A stretch of 64,000 bases of DNA from RUG023 sp900315435 (GCA_902788205.1 CADAJJ010000011.1:1-64000); one strand, 5' to 3'; shown: positions 16,515 through 24,652, counted from the stretch's first letter. Numbers and translations are program-made. Notes: a model not told the origin generated them from the letters alone.

Positions 16515-18032
16515 TCACTTTCCCGTCCTTCCGTATAGCTCAATCATCTCCCTCAGGTGGCTGACCCTCCAAGGCTCGATTTCCAGGCTTTCCAGTCGCC
16601 AAGACCAATTCGAGGTCCCACAAGTCGACGGCACATTCATTCGCGCCTCGGAACCAAGCTCCAGCCAGTCCTGCATCGGCAGAATCGCGTAGCGCGAGGC
16701 ACTCATCAGCATGGCTCTCACCAGCTGGCCGACCACTTGCTCGTCCGGACACTCCAGGTAGCGGCGCACCTTGTCACGCAGCCCCTCGTCCAGGCTCTCG
16801 TACCATCCCTTGGTGGTGTTGTTGTCATGGGTGCCGGTGTATATCACGCTCTGCCACTCGCAGTTATGGGGCAGATAGGCGCTCGTGGCATCCAGACCGC
16901 CCTGTCCATCATATCCAAAGGCAAACTGCAGGATCTTCATGCCAGGCAATCCGTTGGCGGTCCGCAGTTCCTCCACGTCGGGGGTGATGACACCAAGGTC
17001 CTCGGCGATGAAGGGCAGATCCTGGCCATAGACCTCGTGCAAATGCTTGAAAAAGGAATCTCCGGGAACTTTGACCCACTTGCCCTCACGTGCGGTCGCC
17101 GCCCCGGCGGGAACCTCCCAGCAGGCGGCAAAGCCACGGAAGTGATCCAAACGAACCATGTCACTGTATCGCAACGCACCTTGGACGCGGCGGGTCCACC
17201 ACTGCCAGCCCTCACGCTCGTGCTCTTCCCAGTTGTACATCGGGTTGCCCCACAGCTGGCCGTCGGCGGAAAAGGCGTCCGGCGGCACTCCGCTGGAAAC
17301 CTTCTGGTTGCCCTGGCTATCCAGCTTGAACAGACGGCGGTTGCACCAGACGTCGACGGAGTCTCCGGCGACAAAGATAGGGATGTCGCCAACCAGCAGC
17401 ACGCCTTTCTTGTTGGCATAGCGTTTCATCTTCAGGAACTGCACATCAAAGAAGTACTGGATCACCTTCTCCACCAGGATCTGGTCGGCGTATTGCACCT
17501 TGACCCGGGCGAGCGCCTGGGCTTCGCGCATCTTCACCTCGCGCGGCCAGACGGCGAACCAGCGGGAATCTCCGTAGGCACGGCAGAGCACCGTGTACAG
17601 GGCATAGTCGTCCAACCACCAGGACTGGTCCTTGCAGAAGGAACGGAAACCAGCCAAGTCCGCTTTCTCCAAAAATGTCTTCGCAGCCTTTTCCAGCAAC
17701 GGGTTCTTGTACTGGCGCACAGCCCCATAGTCCACCCGCCTGGCAGTCTGGAGGGGGAGATCCAGCACGTCGTCCAGCTCCAGGTATCCCTGGCTTGCCA
17801 GTTCCTTCAGGTCGATCAGGAGCTCGTTGCCCGCAAACGAGGAGCGGGCTGCGTAGGGACTGTCCCCATACCCGGTCGGACCAAGCGGCAGCATCTGCCA
17901 AAGCGTCACATGGGCCTCGGAAAGCAGGTCGATGAACTGATAGGCCTCTTCCCCCAGCGTTCCGATCCCCTCCCGCCCGGGAAGAGAAGAAGGATGCAGC
18001 AATACACCACAACGGCGAACCAAATGTTTCAT
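16515..18032 (-). CDS. malQ: 4-alpha-glucanotransferase (amylomaltase)
   Basis: 505 residues, the usual GH77 length. The N-terminus reads R-C-G-V-L-L-H-P-S-S-L-P-G, followed by Q-M-L-P-L-G-P-T-G-Y-G-D-S-P-Y, the classic amylomaltase opening. The catalytic region includes R-L-D-H-F-R-G-F and I-A-E-D-L-G. It transfers glucan segments between maltodextrins and frees glucose in the cytosol, feeding the hexokinase at 57.3-58.6 kb. The promoter elements end 9 nt before the ATG and no ribosome-binding site is seen, so a near-leaderless mRNA is predicted. rsmE follows immediately. Confidence 0.96.
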   Translation of the reverse strand: MKHLVRRCGVLLHPSSLPGREGIGTLGEEAYQFIDLLSEAHVTLWQMLPLGPTGYGDSPYAARSSFAGNELLIDLKELASQGYLELDDVLDLPLQTARRVDYGAVRQYKNPLLEKAAKTFLEKADLAGFRSFCKDQSWWLDDYALYTVLCRAYGDSRWFAVWPREVKMREAQALARVKVQYADQILVEKVIQYFFDVQFLKMKRYANKKGVLLVGDIPIFVAGDSVDVWCNRRLFKLDSQGNQKVSSGVPPDAFSADGQLWGNPMYNWEEHEREGWQWWTRRVQGALRYSDMVRLDHFRGFAACWEVPAGAATAREGKWVKVPGDSFFKHLHEVYGQDLPFIAEDLGVITPDVEELRTANGLPGMKILQFAFGYDGQGGLDATSAYLPHNCEWQSVIYTGTHDNNTTKGWYESLDEGLRDKVRRYLECPDEQVVGQLVRAMLMSASRYAILPMQDWLELGSEARMNVPSTCGTSNWSWRLESLEIEPWRVSHLREMIELYGRTGK

Positions 18033-18041
18033 AGGACTTCA

Positions 18042-18070
18042 CTTATATCCTCTTACCGTCCTTTTGCCAA
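18042..18070 (-). promoter_or_regulatory. malQ promoter (near-leaderless type)
   Basis: On the minus strand TTGGCA (18070-18065), 17 nt, TATAAG (18047-18042), then 9 nt to the ATG. Both hexamers match consensus at five of six positions. It is back-to-back with the carD promoter. Confidence 0.65.
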
Positions 18071-18080
18071 TGCTGCCGAA

Positions 18081-18109
18081 TTGAGTTTTCCTCATTTTTC
18101 ATGTATACT
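18081..18109 (+). promoter_or_regulatory. carD promoter (near-leaderless type)
   Basis: TTGAGT (18081-18086), 17 nt, TATACT (18104-18109), then 9 nt to the ATG at 18119. An alternative ATG at 18101 would overlap the -10 and cannot be transcribed from here. Confidence 0.7.
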
Positions 18110-18118
18110 GGTTCCTGT

Positions 18119-18763
18119 ATGAGTGCAACCGAGAAACAAACGGAATTCAAGATTGGACAGCACATCGTCTATCCCCTGCAGGGTGTCGGTATCGTGAAGG
18201 CTGTTCAGGAGCGCTCTTTCAACGGAGCCCCCACCCTTTACTACAACATCTACCTGAAGTCGTCCGACATGACGGTCATGGTTCCTGTCAAGAAAGCATC
18301 GGAAATCGGCATCCGTGCCATTGTCAACGCCGACGAGGCGATGAAAGCCATCGAGGAGATCAACGCCAAGGACGACTCCGCCCCTCCTTCGGACTGGAAA
18401 GACCGCTACCGGATGAACATGGACCTGCTCAAGGAAGGTTCCATCGCTTCTTTCGCCAAGGTCGTCCATTCGCTGTACTCCCGCAGCAAGGTCAAGGAAC
18501 TTCCGGTCCAAGAACGCAGGCTTTATGAAAGCGCGCTGGTCCTGCTGATTGACGAGGCCTCGTTTGCCACCGGCAAGAGCCCGGACGAGATCAAGAAAAT
18601 GATCTTCTCCAAGCTGGAGCCGGACCTTCCCGCCAAGCAGGTTGGCATTCCGTTGCAGAAACCGCTTGATGACGGTGACGACGCCGATCTCGAGTCCTTC
18701 AGGGAAGACGCCGAAGCCGAAGAGGCTGATGACGACGATCGGGACGACGACGAGGAAATCTGA
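18119..18763 (+). CDS. carD: CarD-family transcriptional regulator
   Basis: 214 residues. The N-terminal CarD/TRCF-RID Tudor-like domain (about 8-70) shows G-Q-H-I-V-Y-P-L-Q-G-V-G and D-M-T-V-M-V-P-V, the surface that binds the RNA polymerase beta subunit. A helical C-terminal domain (about 80-165) follows, which in CarD contacts promoter DNA. Residues about 185-214 are a strongly acidic tail (D/E-rich), an extension beyond the core family. CarD stabilises open complexes, notably at rRNA promoters. The stop overlaps the ispD start by 1 nt (TGATG), giving the carD-ispD-ispF order also seen in other spirochaetes. No ribosome-binding site is present. Confidence 0.95.
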   Translation: MSATEKQTEFKIGQHIVYPLQGVGIVKAVQERSFNGAPTLYYNIYLKSSDMTVMVPVKKASEIGIRAIVNADEAMKAIEEINAKDDSAPPSDWKDRYRMNMDLLKEGSIASFAKVVHSLYSRSKVKELPVQERRLYESALVLLIDEASFATGKSPDEIKKMIFSKLEPDLPAKQVGIPLQKPLDDGDDADLESFREDAEAEEADDDDRDDDEEI

Positions 18764-19557
18764 TGGCTTTTCCCCCCTTCGCCGCCATCATCACCGCCGC
18801 AGGCAGAAGCGAACGCTTTTCCGGTGGACAGGTAAAAAAAGAATATCTTTCCATTGACGGGGAAACGGTCCTGCACAGGGCCGTCTCTCCCTTTCTTGCC
18901 TTACCCGGCATCCAGCTGGTGGTCGTCACCTGCCCCCCGGGGGAACAGGATGAATGCGCCGTCGCCTTGGGCGACCTGTTCGACCACCAGAGCGTTCCGA
19001 CCATGATCTGCGACGGGGATACCACCCGCCAAGGCAGCGTCCTGAAGGCGCTTGACCTGGTCAGAAAAATCGGCATTCCCGTAGCGTATGTCGCCATCCA
19101 TGACGGAGCCCGTTGTTTCGTCACCAGCGACCTGATCATCCAGACCCTTGCCACCGCCACCGTTTTTGGCGGGGCAGCTCCGGCACTGCCGCTTGTCGAC
19201 GCCCCGAAGAGCATCGACGAGCAGGGAGTGATTGTCAGCCATCTGGACAGGCATGCCACCATCGGCGTCCAGACTCCGCAAATCTTCCACTTCCCTGAAA
19301 TCCTCAAGGCCCACCGGATGGTCAAGGACAACGGAAAGAACTATATCGACGATACCGAAATCTTCACCGACTGCGGCTACAAGGTAGGTGTCTGCATGGG
19401 CGAGCGCACCAACAGGAAAATCACCTACCTTGAGGAAATCCCCAACGCAAAGGAGCAAATCGAACAGTATCTGCAAACCCGGGCAAAGGGATTGGAAGCA
19501 AAGAAGGCCCACGAAGAGCTGGAAAGGGCCATTCTGGAGAGCAAGGAGACGACATGA
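18763..19557 (+). CDS. ispD: 2-C-methyl-D-erythritol 4-phosphate cytidylyltransferase
   Basis: 264 residues, slightly longer than the usual 230-240 because of a charged C-terminal helix (residues about 235-264). The N-terminal nucleotide-binding loop A-A-G-R-S-E-R-F with the catalytic Lys in Q-V-K-K-E-Y is intact, as are D-G-A-R and T-P-Q. It makes CDP-methylerythritol in the non-mevalonate isoprenoid pathway. It overlaps carD upstream (1 nt) and ispF downstream (ATGA, 4 nt), so the three are translationally coupled. Confidence 0.96.
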   Translation: MAFPPFAAIITAAGRSERFSGGQVKKEYLSIDGETVLHRAVSPFLALPGIQLVVVTCPPGEQDECAVALGDLFDHQSVPTMICDGDTTRQGSVLKALDLVRKIGIPVAYVAIHDGARCFVTSDLIIQTLATATVFGGAAPALPLVDAPKSIDEQGVIVSHLDRHATIGVQTPQIFHFPEILKAHRMVKDNGKNYIDDTEIFTDCGYKVGVCMGERTNRKITYLEEIPNAKEQIEQYLQTRAKGLEAKKAHEELERAILESKETT

Positions 19558-20003
19558 GAATCGGCAACGGGTGGGACCTGCACCGTCTTGTTCCGGGAAG
19601 AAAGTTGATGCTGGGGGGCTATCAGGTCCCCAGTCCCGTCGGAGAAGCAGGACACAGCGATGGCGACGTCCTGATCCACGCCATCATCGACGCCATCTAC
19701 GGAGCCTTGGCCGATGGAGATATCGGCAGCCATTATCCGGACACCGACCCCCGCTACAAGGGAATCGATTCCCAAAAGCTGCTGGAAGACACCATGGCCC
19801 ACCTGGGAACCCACCACATCGAGAATCTGGACAGCACGGTGATCCTGCAGAGCCCGAAGCTTCGCGACCACATCGATTCCATCCGTGCAAGCCTTGCGCA
19901 GACCACCGGACTGAGCATCGAGCAGATTTCGGTCAAGGCAAAGACCACCGAGCACTTGCTGGAGGATGCCGTCATCGCGCAGGCGACCGTCCTCCTCTCC
20001 TGA
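19554..20003 (+). CDS. ispF: 2-C-methyl-D-erythritol 2,4-cyclodiphosphate synthase
   Basis: 149 residues, close to the normal family length of about 157. The metal-binding D-L-H near the N-terminus (D-L-H-R-L-V-P-G-R) and G-H-S-D-G-D-V-L-I-H-A are intact, as is the C-terminal V-K-A-K-T-T-E substrate loop. It forms trimers and cyclises CDP-ME-2P in the MEP pathway, two steps after IspD. It starts within the ispD stop codon. No separate terminator is visible before the tRNA promoter. Confidence 0.96.
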   Translation: MRIGNGWDLHRLVPGRKLMLGGYQVPSPVGEAGHSDGDVLIHAIIDAIYGALADGDIGSHYPDTDPRYKGIDSQKLLEDTMAHLGTHHIENLDSTVILQSPKLRDHIDSIRASLAQTTGLSIEQISVKAKTTEHLLEDAVIAQATVLLS

Positions 20004-20025
20004 CTGAAAAACACCTTTGCACCTC

Positions 20026-20054
20026 TTGCATAGAAAAAAGAATCCGGGTATTAT
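20026..20054 (+). promoter_or_regulatory. tRNA-Leu promoter
   Basis: TTGCAT (20026-20031), 17 nt, TATTAT (20049-20054). The predicted start near 20061 leaves about 20 nt of 5' leader for RNase P removal. Confidence 0.7.
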
Positions 20055-20081
20055 CAGGGACTGTCAGCCGAAAGGCGAAAT

Positions 20082-20165
20082 GCCCAGGTGGCGGAATTGG
20101 TAGACGCACTTGGTTCAGGTCCAAGCTCTGTCAAAGGAATGGAAGTTCGAGTCTTCTCCTGGGCA
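20082..20165 (+). tRNA. tRNA-Leu (anticodon CAG)
   Basis: Acceptor stem GCCCAGG / CCTGGGC, a D-loop of class II type, anticodon CAG at 20116-20118, a long variable arm and the T-loop G-T-T-C-G-A-G. The 3' end reads ACC followed by T, so the terminal CCA is not fully encoded and must be added by nucleotidyltransferase. Decodes CUG codons. Confidence 0.96.
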
Positions 20166-20170
20166 CCTCA

Positions 20171-20196
20171 GCATCCGAGCAATCGGATGCTTTTTT
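20171..20196 (+). terminator. Rho-independent terminator of tRNA-Leu
   Basis: GCATCCGA / TCGGATGC with a GCAA loop (20171-20190) and six T (20191-20196), a few bases after the mature tRNA end. Confidence 0.93.
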
Positions 20197-20208
20197 GTAT
20201 CCGACGCC

Positions 20209-20237
20209 TTGTCCAAACAAACCCTTGCAACTACCAT
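20209..20237 (+). promoter_or_regulatory. Promoter of the CDF transporter (leaderless type)
   Basis: TTGTCC (20209-20214), 17 nt, TACCAT (20232-20237), then 6 nt to the ATG at 20244. No ribosome-binding site is visible. Confidence 0.55.
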
Positions 20238-20243
20238 GGAACC

Positions 20244-21356
20244 ATGCGTAGCACAAGGGAAACCACCATCATCCGCACCAGTGCCATCGGCATCCTCGCC
20301 AACTTGGTGCTGGCCGCATTCAAGGCTTTTGTAGGCTTGGCAACCGGGTCGATCGCCGTCATTCTGGACGCGGTCAACAATCTCTCCGACGCCATGAGCA
20401 GCGTCACCACCATCATCGGTACCCGACTGGCAGGCAAGGCTCCCGACAAGAAACATCCTTTCGGCTATGGCCGCATCGAGTATCTTTCGGCTACCATCGT
20501 CGCCGTCATCGTCCTCTACTCCGGCATCACGAGCGCGGTAGAATCGGTCAAGAAAATCTTCCACCCCGAAGCGGCGACCTACACCGACATTTCCTTGCTG
20601 ATCATCGCCGTGGCGGTGCTGGTCAAACTGCTTCTCGGCACCTACGTCCAGCACCAAGGGAAAAAGGTCAACTCCGACTCTCTGGTGGCCAGCGGAGCTG
20701 ACGCCAAGTTCGATGCGATTCTTTCCCTTTCCGTCTTCGTCTGCGCCCTGCTCTCCCGCTTCACCGGCCTTTCGCTCGAGGCTTATGTCGGCGTCCTGAT
20801 TGCGGCCATGATCATCAAGAGCGGCATCGAAATGACCGGGAAGACGACGAGCGAGATGCTGGGCGAACGTGCCTCCAGCGAGCTCTCGAAGGGCATCAAG
20901 GCGGTTCTCGAGGAGAACGACCGCGTCAGGGGAGCCTACGACCTGGTGCTGAACAACTATGGTCCCGACCAGTACATCGCCTCGGTCCACATCGAGGTGC
21001 CCGACACCATGACCGCCTGTGAGATCGACTCCCTGAGCCTGGAACTCTCCCGCAAGGTCTACCAGAAGTGCCATGTGGTCCTCTCTGCCATCGGCATCTA
21101 CGCTTCCAACACCGCAGACCCGGCATCGAAAGCGATGAGAGAGGCGGTAGAAGCGCTGGCCAAAGGTTTGGAAGGCGTCCTCCAGATCCATGGCTTCCAT
21201 CTGAATGCGAAAGAGAAACAAGTCAAGTTCGACATCGTGGTGGACTACGCGGTCAAGGACAAGGAGGCGCTGGTCTCCCACATGCAGGAACTCTGCCGGA
21301 AGAAGTGGCCGGACTACAGCTTCCAGGTCAACCAGGATTTCGACATCAGCGATTGA
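20244..21356 (+). CDS. Cation diffusion facilitator (CDF) divalent-metal exporter
   Basis: 370 residues. Six membrane helices with the CDF signature near the N-terminus (S-I-A-V-I-L-D-A-V-N-N-L-S-D) and the paired site in the fifth helix (A-S-G-A-D-A-K-F-D). The A-site acidic pair is D-A-V-N-N-L-S-D and G-A-D-A-K-F-D, and the second has D where zinc-type CDFs usually have H, so manganese or iron is as likely as zinc. Residues about 215-370 form an extended cytoplasmic regulatory domain of the ferredoxin-like type, longer than in FieF. It is convergent with the EAL gene, with only 2 nt between the stop codons. Confidence 0.93.
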   Translation: MRSTRETTIIRTSAIGILANLVLAAFKAFVGLATGSIAVILDAVNNLSDAMSSVTTIIGTRLAGKAPDKKHPFGYGRIEYLSATIVAVIVLYSGITSAVESVKKIFHPEAATYTDISLLIIAVAVLVKLLLGTYVQHQGKKVNSDSLVASGADAKFDAILSLSVFVCALLSRFTGLSLEAYVGVLIAAMIIKSGIEMTGKTTSEMLGERASSELSKGIKAVLEENDRVRGAYDLVLNNYGPDQYIASVHIEVPDTMTACEIDSLSLELSRKVYQKCHVVLSAIGIYASNTADPASKAMREAVEALAKGLEGVLQIHGFHLNAKEKQVKFDIVVDYAVKDKEALVSHMQELCRKKWPDYSFQVNQDFDISD

Positions 21357-21358
21357 AA

Positions 21359-23014
21359 TCAGGCGATGGAGGTTGCCTGCTTTTGCCCGCTCATCAGGGC
21401 GAAGAACTGCTCTGCCGCCATCGGCCTTCCGTAATGGAAGCCTTGGGCATACTGGCAACCAAGCTCCTCGAGCATCTTCGCCTGGGTCTCGCTCTCCACA
21501 CCCTCGGCAATCACCGGCACCCGCATGTCGTTGGCGATATGGAGCACGTCACGAATGATCGCGGGCCGCTCCGTCTCCAGCTGCAGGAACTGCATGTCCA
21601 GCTTCAGCACGTCAATCGGCAGCAGCGCCAGCATGTTCAACGACGAGCAACCGCTGCCGAAGTCGTCCATCTCGATCCGATAGCCAAGGCTCCTCAGCTG
21701 GCTCACCAGCTGGACCAGCCGGCTCGGCTCACGCGTGTATGCGCTCTCCGTCACTTCAAGATTCAGGTCCCTCGGCTCCAGGCCGTAGTGTTCCACGATG
21801 CTGTGGATCGTCCCGACCAAGTCCGGCATGCCGACGTCAACCCGGCTGATATTGGTGGAGATCGGGACACAGGAACCCAGGCTCTCCTTCCAGCTCCGGA
21901 TCTGGCTTGCGACACAATTCCAGATATAGTTGTCTAGGGCGCTGATCAGCCCGTTCCTCTCGAAGAGGGGGATGAATCGGTCAGGAGTAAGGAAGCCAAG
22001 ACGGGGATGATTCCAGCGGACCAAGGCCTCGGCACCGACGAGAGCGCGGCCGCTGATCCGGAACTTGGGCTGGTAGCGGATGACAAACTGACGCTCCTCA
22101 ATGGCACGGGGAGTATCCCCCACCAACCGCATCTCCTCCATCTGCGCCTTGTGCAAATCGGAGTCGAAAAAGCAGTACGGCTTGTTGAAGTTCTCACGGG
22201 CGCGGTCGCAGGCGAAATTGGCCCGCTCGAAGGCAGTCGCCACGGGCAGCTCATGCCCGATGGGCGCATAGATACCGCTCCGCACCTGCACCTGTGGCAG
22301 GTCGCGCATCTGACGGAGCGGTTCCAGAACCTGCCTGAGCAATTGAGGCCAGTCTTCCTGGTGGGGAACCAGGACGAGGAAGCAGTCGGGCTTCCCTCCT
22401 CCGACGATGCCGCCCATCTTCGAGAAACGGACCTTGACCAGGCTGGCCAGGATACGGAGCATGTTGTCGCTTACCTCCGGGCCATACAGGTCCCGGAACA
22501 TGCGGAAATGGTCGATGTTGAGCACCAACGCATCGTAGCTCAATCCCGGGTTTGCCTTCATCAGCTTTTCCGCATACGGGAAGAAGACTTCGCGGGTGTA
22601 GACTCCGGTCAGGTGGTCATGCTCGCTCAGGCGCAACAGGCGGTTCTCGCAACCCTGGCGGATCGCCCGCTCGATCTTCAGCCGGACCAGCCTCGGGTCC
22701 GAGGGAAACACGATGAAATCCTGGGCCCCTTGGGACAGGGCGTCAAATTCGTCCTCGCTCCGTTCAGAGAGGGCAATCAGGACACAATCGCCCGAACGCC
22801 CCTTCATCGCGGAAAGCAGGGCGCCCTCGACCAGCAATGCATCGACATTCCGTCCTGGACCCTGAAGGATCGAAGCCGCTTCATCTACCGTGCTGGAGAG
22901 TAAAAGCTGATAGGTGGGTTCACAGATTGAGGAAACAAGCTTTCTGCGGAACTCACTGGAATCCACAATCAAGAGCGTATTGCGGACGCCCTGTCCTTTC
23001 GTGATGTCTTCCAT
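21359..23014 (-). CDS. EAL-domain c-di-GMP phosphodiesterase with degenerate REC and GGDEF domains
   Basis: 551 residues. Residues about 10-115 have a CheY-like fold pattern but carry Glu where the phospho-acceptor Asp should be (A-L-L-V-E-G). Residues about 130-285 are a GGDEF domain whose motif has decayed to G-G-G-K-P-D-C-F, so it should not make c-di-GMP. The EAL domain (about 300-545) keeps E-A-L, N-I-S, L-E-V-T-E-S, D-D-F-G, K-L-D and A-E-G-V-E, which is consistent with active hydrolysis of c-di-GMP. It is soluble with no membrane segments. A TTGAGA-17-TACAGT promoter ends 10 nt before the ATG. The start codon is the best of several in-frame choices. Confidence 0.9.
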   Translation of the reverse strand: MEDITKGQGVRNTLLIVDSSEFRRKLVSSICEPTYQLLLSSTVDEAASILQGPGRNVDALLVEGALLSAMKGRSGDCVLIALSERSEDEFDALSQGAQDFIVFPSDPRLVRLKIERAIRQGCENRLLRLSEHDHLTGVYTREVFFPYAEKLMKANPGLSYDALVLNIDHFRMFRDLYGPEVSDNMLRILASLVKVRFSKMGGIVGGGKPDCFLVLVPHQEDWPQLLRQVLEPLRQMRDLPQVQVRSGIYAPIGHELPVATAFERANFACDRARENFNKPYCFFDSDLHKAQMEEMRLVGDTPRAIEERQFVIRYQPKFRISGRALVGAEALVRWNHPRLGFLTPDRFIPLFERNGLISALDNYIWNCVASQIRSWKESLGSCVPISTNISRVDVGMPDLVGTIHSIVEHYGLEPRDLNLEVTESAYTREPSRLVQLVSQLRSLGYRIEMDDFGSGCSSLNMLALLPIDVLKLDMQFLQLETERPAIIRDVLHIANDMRVPVIAEGVESETQAKMLEELGCQYAQGFHYGRPMAAEQFFALMSGQKQATSIA

Positions 23015-23024
23015 GGTGAACACC

Positions 23025-23053
23025 ACTGTAACATGTGTCACATCTTTTCTCAA
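23025..23053 (-). promoter_or_regulatory. Promoter of the EAL gene (near-leaderless type)
   Basis: On the minus strand TTGAGA (23053-23048), 17 nt, TACAGT (23030-23025), then 10 nt to the ATG. It lies opposite the divergent OhrR-type gene promoter. Confidence 0.5.
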
Positions 23054-23061
23054 GAGCATTG

Positions 23062-23090
23062 TTGACAGTTTTTTGCGTATTGGCCAGAAT
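23062..23090 (+). promoter_or_regulatory. Promoter of the OhrR-type regulator
   Basis: A perfect -35 TTGACA (23062-23067), 17 nt, CAGAAT (23085-23090). The predicted start near 23097 falls at the edge of the 14-bp palindrome. Confidence 0.6.
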
Positions 23091-23098
23091 ATGAAATT

Positions 23099-23112
23099 AA
23101 TTGCATGCAATT
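23099..23112. promoter_or_regulatory. 14-bp perfect palindrome, candidate OhrR-type operator
   Basis: AATTGCATGCAATT is a perfect palindrome over the predicted transcription start and 12 bp before the regulator ATG. OhrR/MarR proteins bind AT-rich palindromes of similar form, so autorepression is likely. Confidence 0.7.
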
Positions 23113-23124
23113 CAATGGAGTGCC

Positions 23125-23649
23125 ATGATGGACAGTGACGACCCCCTGAGACTCGAAAACCAGCTTTGCTTTCCGCTCTATGCGGCGGCACGTGAGATCA
23201 TCCGTGCCTACACACCTCTGCTGGAGAAGCTGGATTTGACCTACACCCAGTACATCACCATGATGGTCCTGTGGGAAAAGCGGCAGGTCAGCGTCAAGGA
23301 GATCGGAGAGTTGCTTTTCCTGGATTCAGGCACCCTTACCCCCCTTTTGAAGAAACTTGAGTCAAAAGGGTACCTGACCCGCAAGCGGAGCAGGGACGAC
23401 GAGCGGTCGCTCGTGGTCACCGTCACCGACCGGGGCCTGCTGCTGAAACAGGAAGCCCGTTCGATCCCCAAGGCGATGCTGGCCTGTTTCCAACTCTCCC
23501 CGGAGGAGGCGAAAACCCTTTACCGGTTGCTCTACAGGCTGATCGATACGGCGAGAAAGGATACAGAAAAAGGGCTCGTTTCCGAGCCCCTGCATGTCAC
23601 GCGAGTCAAACCAGTCAGTCCTCAGCAGGCAACCGGTAGATTCTCCTGA
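23125..23649 (+). CDS. MarR-family regulator of the OhrR (peroxide-sensing) type
   Basis: 174 residues with a winged-helix MarR core (about 35-140), including L-D-S-G-T-L-T-P-L-L-K-K-L-E and the wing R-S-R-D-D-E-R-S-L. Cys15 lies in N-Q-L-C-F-P-L-Y, exactly where the reactive cysteine of OhrR senses organic hydroperoxides; Tyr residues that stabilise it (Y near 26 and 36) are plausible. The C-terminus is longer than in B. subtilis OhrR. GGAG lies 6 nt before the ATG. No ohr gene is adjacent, so the regulon is elsewhere. The 3' end overlaps the convergent XRE gene by 35 bp. Confidence 0.92.
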   Translation: MMDSDDPLRLENQLCFPLYAAAREIIRAYTPLLEKLDLTYTQYITMMVLWEKRQVSVKEIGELLFLDSGTLTPLLKKLESKGYLTRKRSRDDERSLVVTVTDRGLLLKQEARSIPKAMLACFQLSPEEAKTLYRLLYRLIDTARKDTEKGLVSEPLHVTRVKPVSPQQATGRFS

Positions 23650-23977
23650 CAAGTTTCATGTCCTCTTCCGACGAATGGGACATGGCAAGCACGACATCAA
23701 GGGGAATCAGCTTCTGATTCGCGCCTTGAGCTCCTCTGGACTCCTCCGCCATGTTCACCAATTCTTCGCCCGTCGTCAGATACTCAACCGTTGTGTCAAG
23801 AATTTTCGCGATCTTGCAAGCAGTTGTCACTGAAGGATAGATCTGTCGCGAGCGCTGAGTGATGAGCAGGGGATAACTGAGGTCCAGTCTCTCCGTTATC
23901 GACTTGATCGAAAAGCCCTTGGACTTCCTCTCTTTGTCGAAACGTTCCCAGAATTTCTCTGCACCAGCTCCTTTCAT
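23615..23977 (-). CDS. XRE-family helix-turn-helix regulator
   Basis: 120 residues. A lambda-repressor-like HTH (about 12-75) shows S-I-K-S-I-T-E-R-L-D-L-S-Y-P and the turn A-C-K-I-A-K-I-L-D-T-T-V-E-Y-L, followed by a short C-terminal helix pair. It is probably a DNA-binding repressor of unknown target; no toxin-like partner is adjacent. An extended -10 (TGC-TATTAC) ends 7 nt before the ATG and no ribosome-binding site is seen, so the mRNA is predicted leaderless. It overlaps the 3' end of the OhrR-type gene. Confidence 0.88.
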   Translation of the reverse strand: MKGAGAEKFWERFDKERKSKGFSIKSITERLDLSYPLLITQRSRQIYPSVTTACKIAKILDTTVEYLTTGEELVNMAEESRGAQGANQKLIPLDVVLAMSHSSEEDMKLVRRIYRLPAED

Positions 23978-23984
23978 ACGTTAA

Positions 23985-23993
23985 GTAATAGCA
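23985..23993 (-). promoter_or_regulatory. Extended -10 of the XRE regulator
   Basis: Minus strand TGC-TATTAC (23993-23985), with 7 nt between the hexamer and the ATG. A weak TAGTCA lies 18 nt upstream. Confidence 0.4.
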
Positions 23994-24143
23994 TAACTCG
24001 TCGAGACTTGACTACTCTTAATATCTCTATTTTCCTTTGAATTTATCGCAATCTTCTCAAATGCATATGGAATATTTTGTGCTTTCTTCACATGAGTCGA
24101 AAATTTTCCACCCAATTGACTGGATTCGGAGAAGCAGGGCGTG

Positions 24144-24172
24144 TTGACCTTGCTGGCGGCTCTCCATACCAT
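24144..24172 (+). promoter_or_regulatory. ybaK promoter (leaderless type)
   Basis: TTGACC (24144-24149), 17 nt, TACCAT (24167-24172), then 6 nt to the ATG at 24179, which is where transcription should begin. Confidence 0.6.
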
Positions 24173-24178
24173 CATCTT

Positions 24179-24652
24179 ATGCATAAAACAAATGCCATGA
24201 GAATTCTGGAATCCCTCGGCATCTCCTATACGACACAGAGTTACGATTGGGATGAAGACCATATCGATGCGAAACACGTCTGCGAGGAGCTACACCTCGA
24301 CCCCGAACAAGTCTTCAAGACAATCGTGCTGGAAGATAGCGACAAACAGAAATTTGTCTTCTGTCTGCCTGCCGAGTCTGTCATAAGTATGAAACGCGTC
24401 AGAGAAATCACCGGAAGCAAAACCATCGACCTGCTCCCGTTGAAAGACTTGCAGAAAACCACCGGATACATCCGTGGCGGTTGTTCGCCGCTCGGGATGA
24501 TCCGGAAATTCCCTACCTATATTGAAGAGACGGCCCAGCTGTTCGACACGATTTACGTCAGTGCCGGCATGCGAGGACTACAACTTTGCCTGAGGCCAGA
24601 CGACCTGCTGAAGGCCGCCGAGGCCACGTGGGCCGATTTCACTCAAGCGTAG
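24179..24652 (+). CDS. ybaK: Cys-tRNA(Pro)/Cys-tRNA(Cys) deacylase (YbaK/EbsC family)
   Basis: 157 residues, the normal family length. The N-terminus H-K-T-N-A-M-R-I-L-E aligns with the YbaK start; the core shows V-F-K-T-I-V, the R-G-G-C-S-P-L-G-M-R/I-K loop and G-M-R-G-L-Q. It is a trans-editing enzyme that hydrolyses mischarged Cys-tRNA(Pro). The start is fixed by the family N-terminus and by the promoter, with ATG at the predicted transcription start. The 3' end overlaps the convergent ridA gene by 14 bp. Confidence 0.94.
   Translation: MHKTNAMRILESLGISYTTQSYDWDEDHIDAKHVCEELHLDPEQVFKTIVLEDSDKQKFVFCLPAESVISMKRVREITGSKTIDLLPLKDLQKTTGYIRGGCSPLGMIRKFPTYIEETAQLFDTIYVSAGMRGLQLCLRPDDLLKAAEATWADFTQA

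Noticed and set aside
23615..23977. XRE regulator as antitoxin of a toxin-antitoxin pair
   Set aside because: No small toxin-like gene sits on either side; neighbours are an OhrR-type regulator and a YbaK deacylase.
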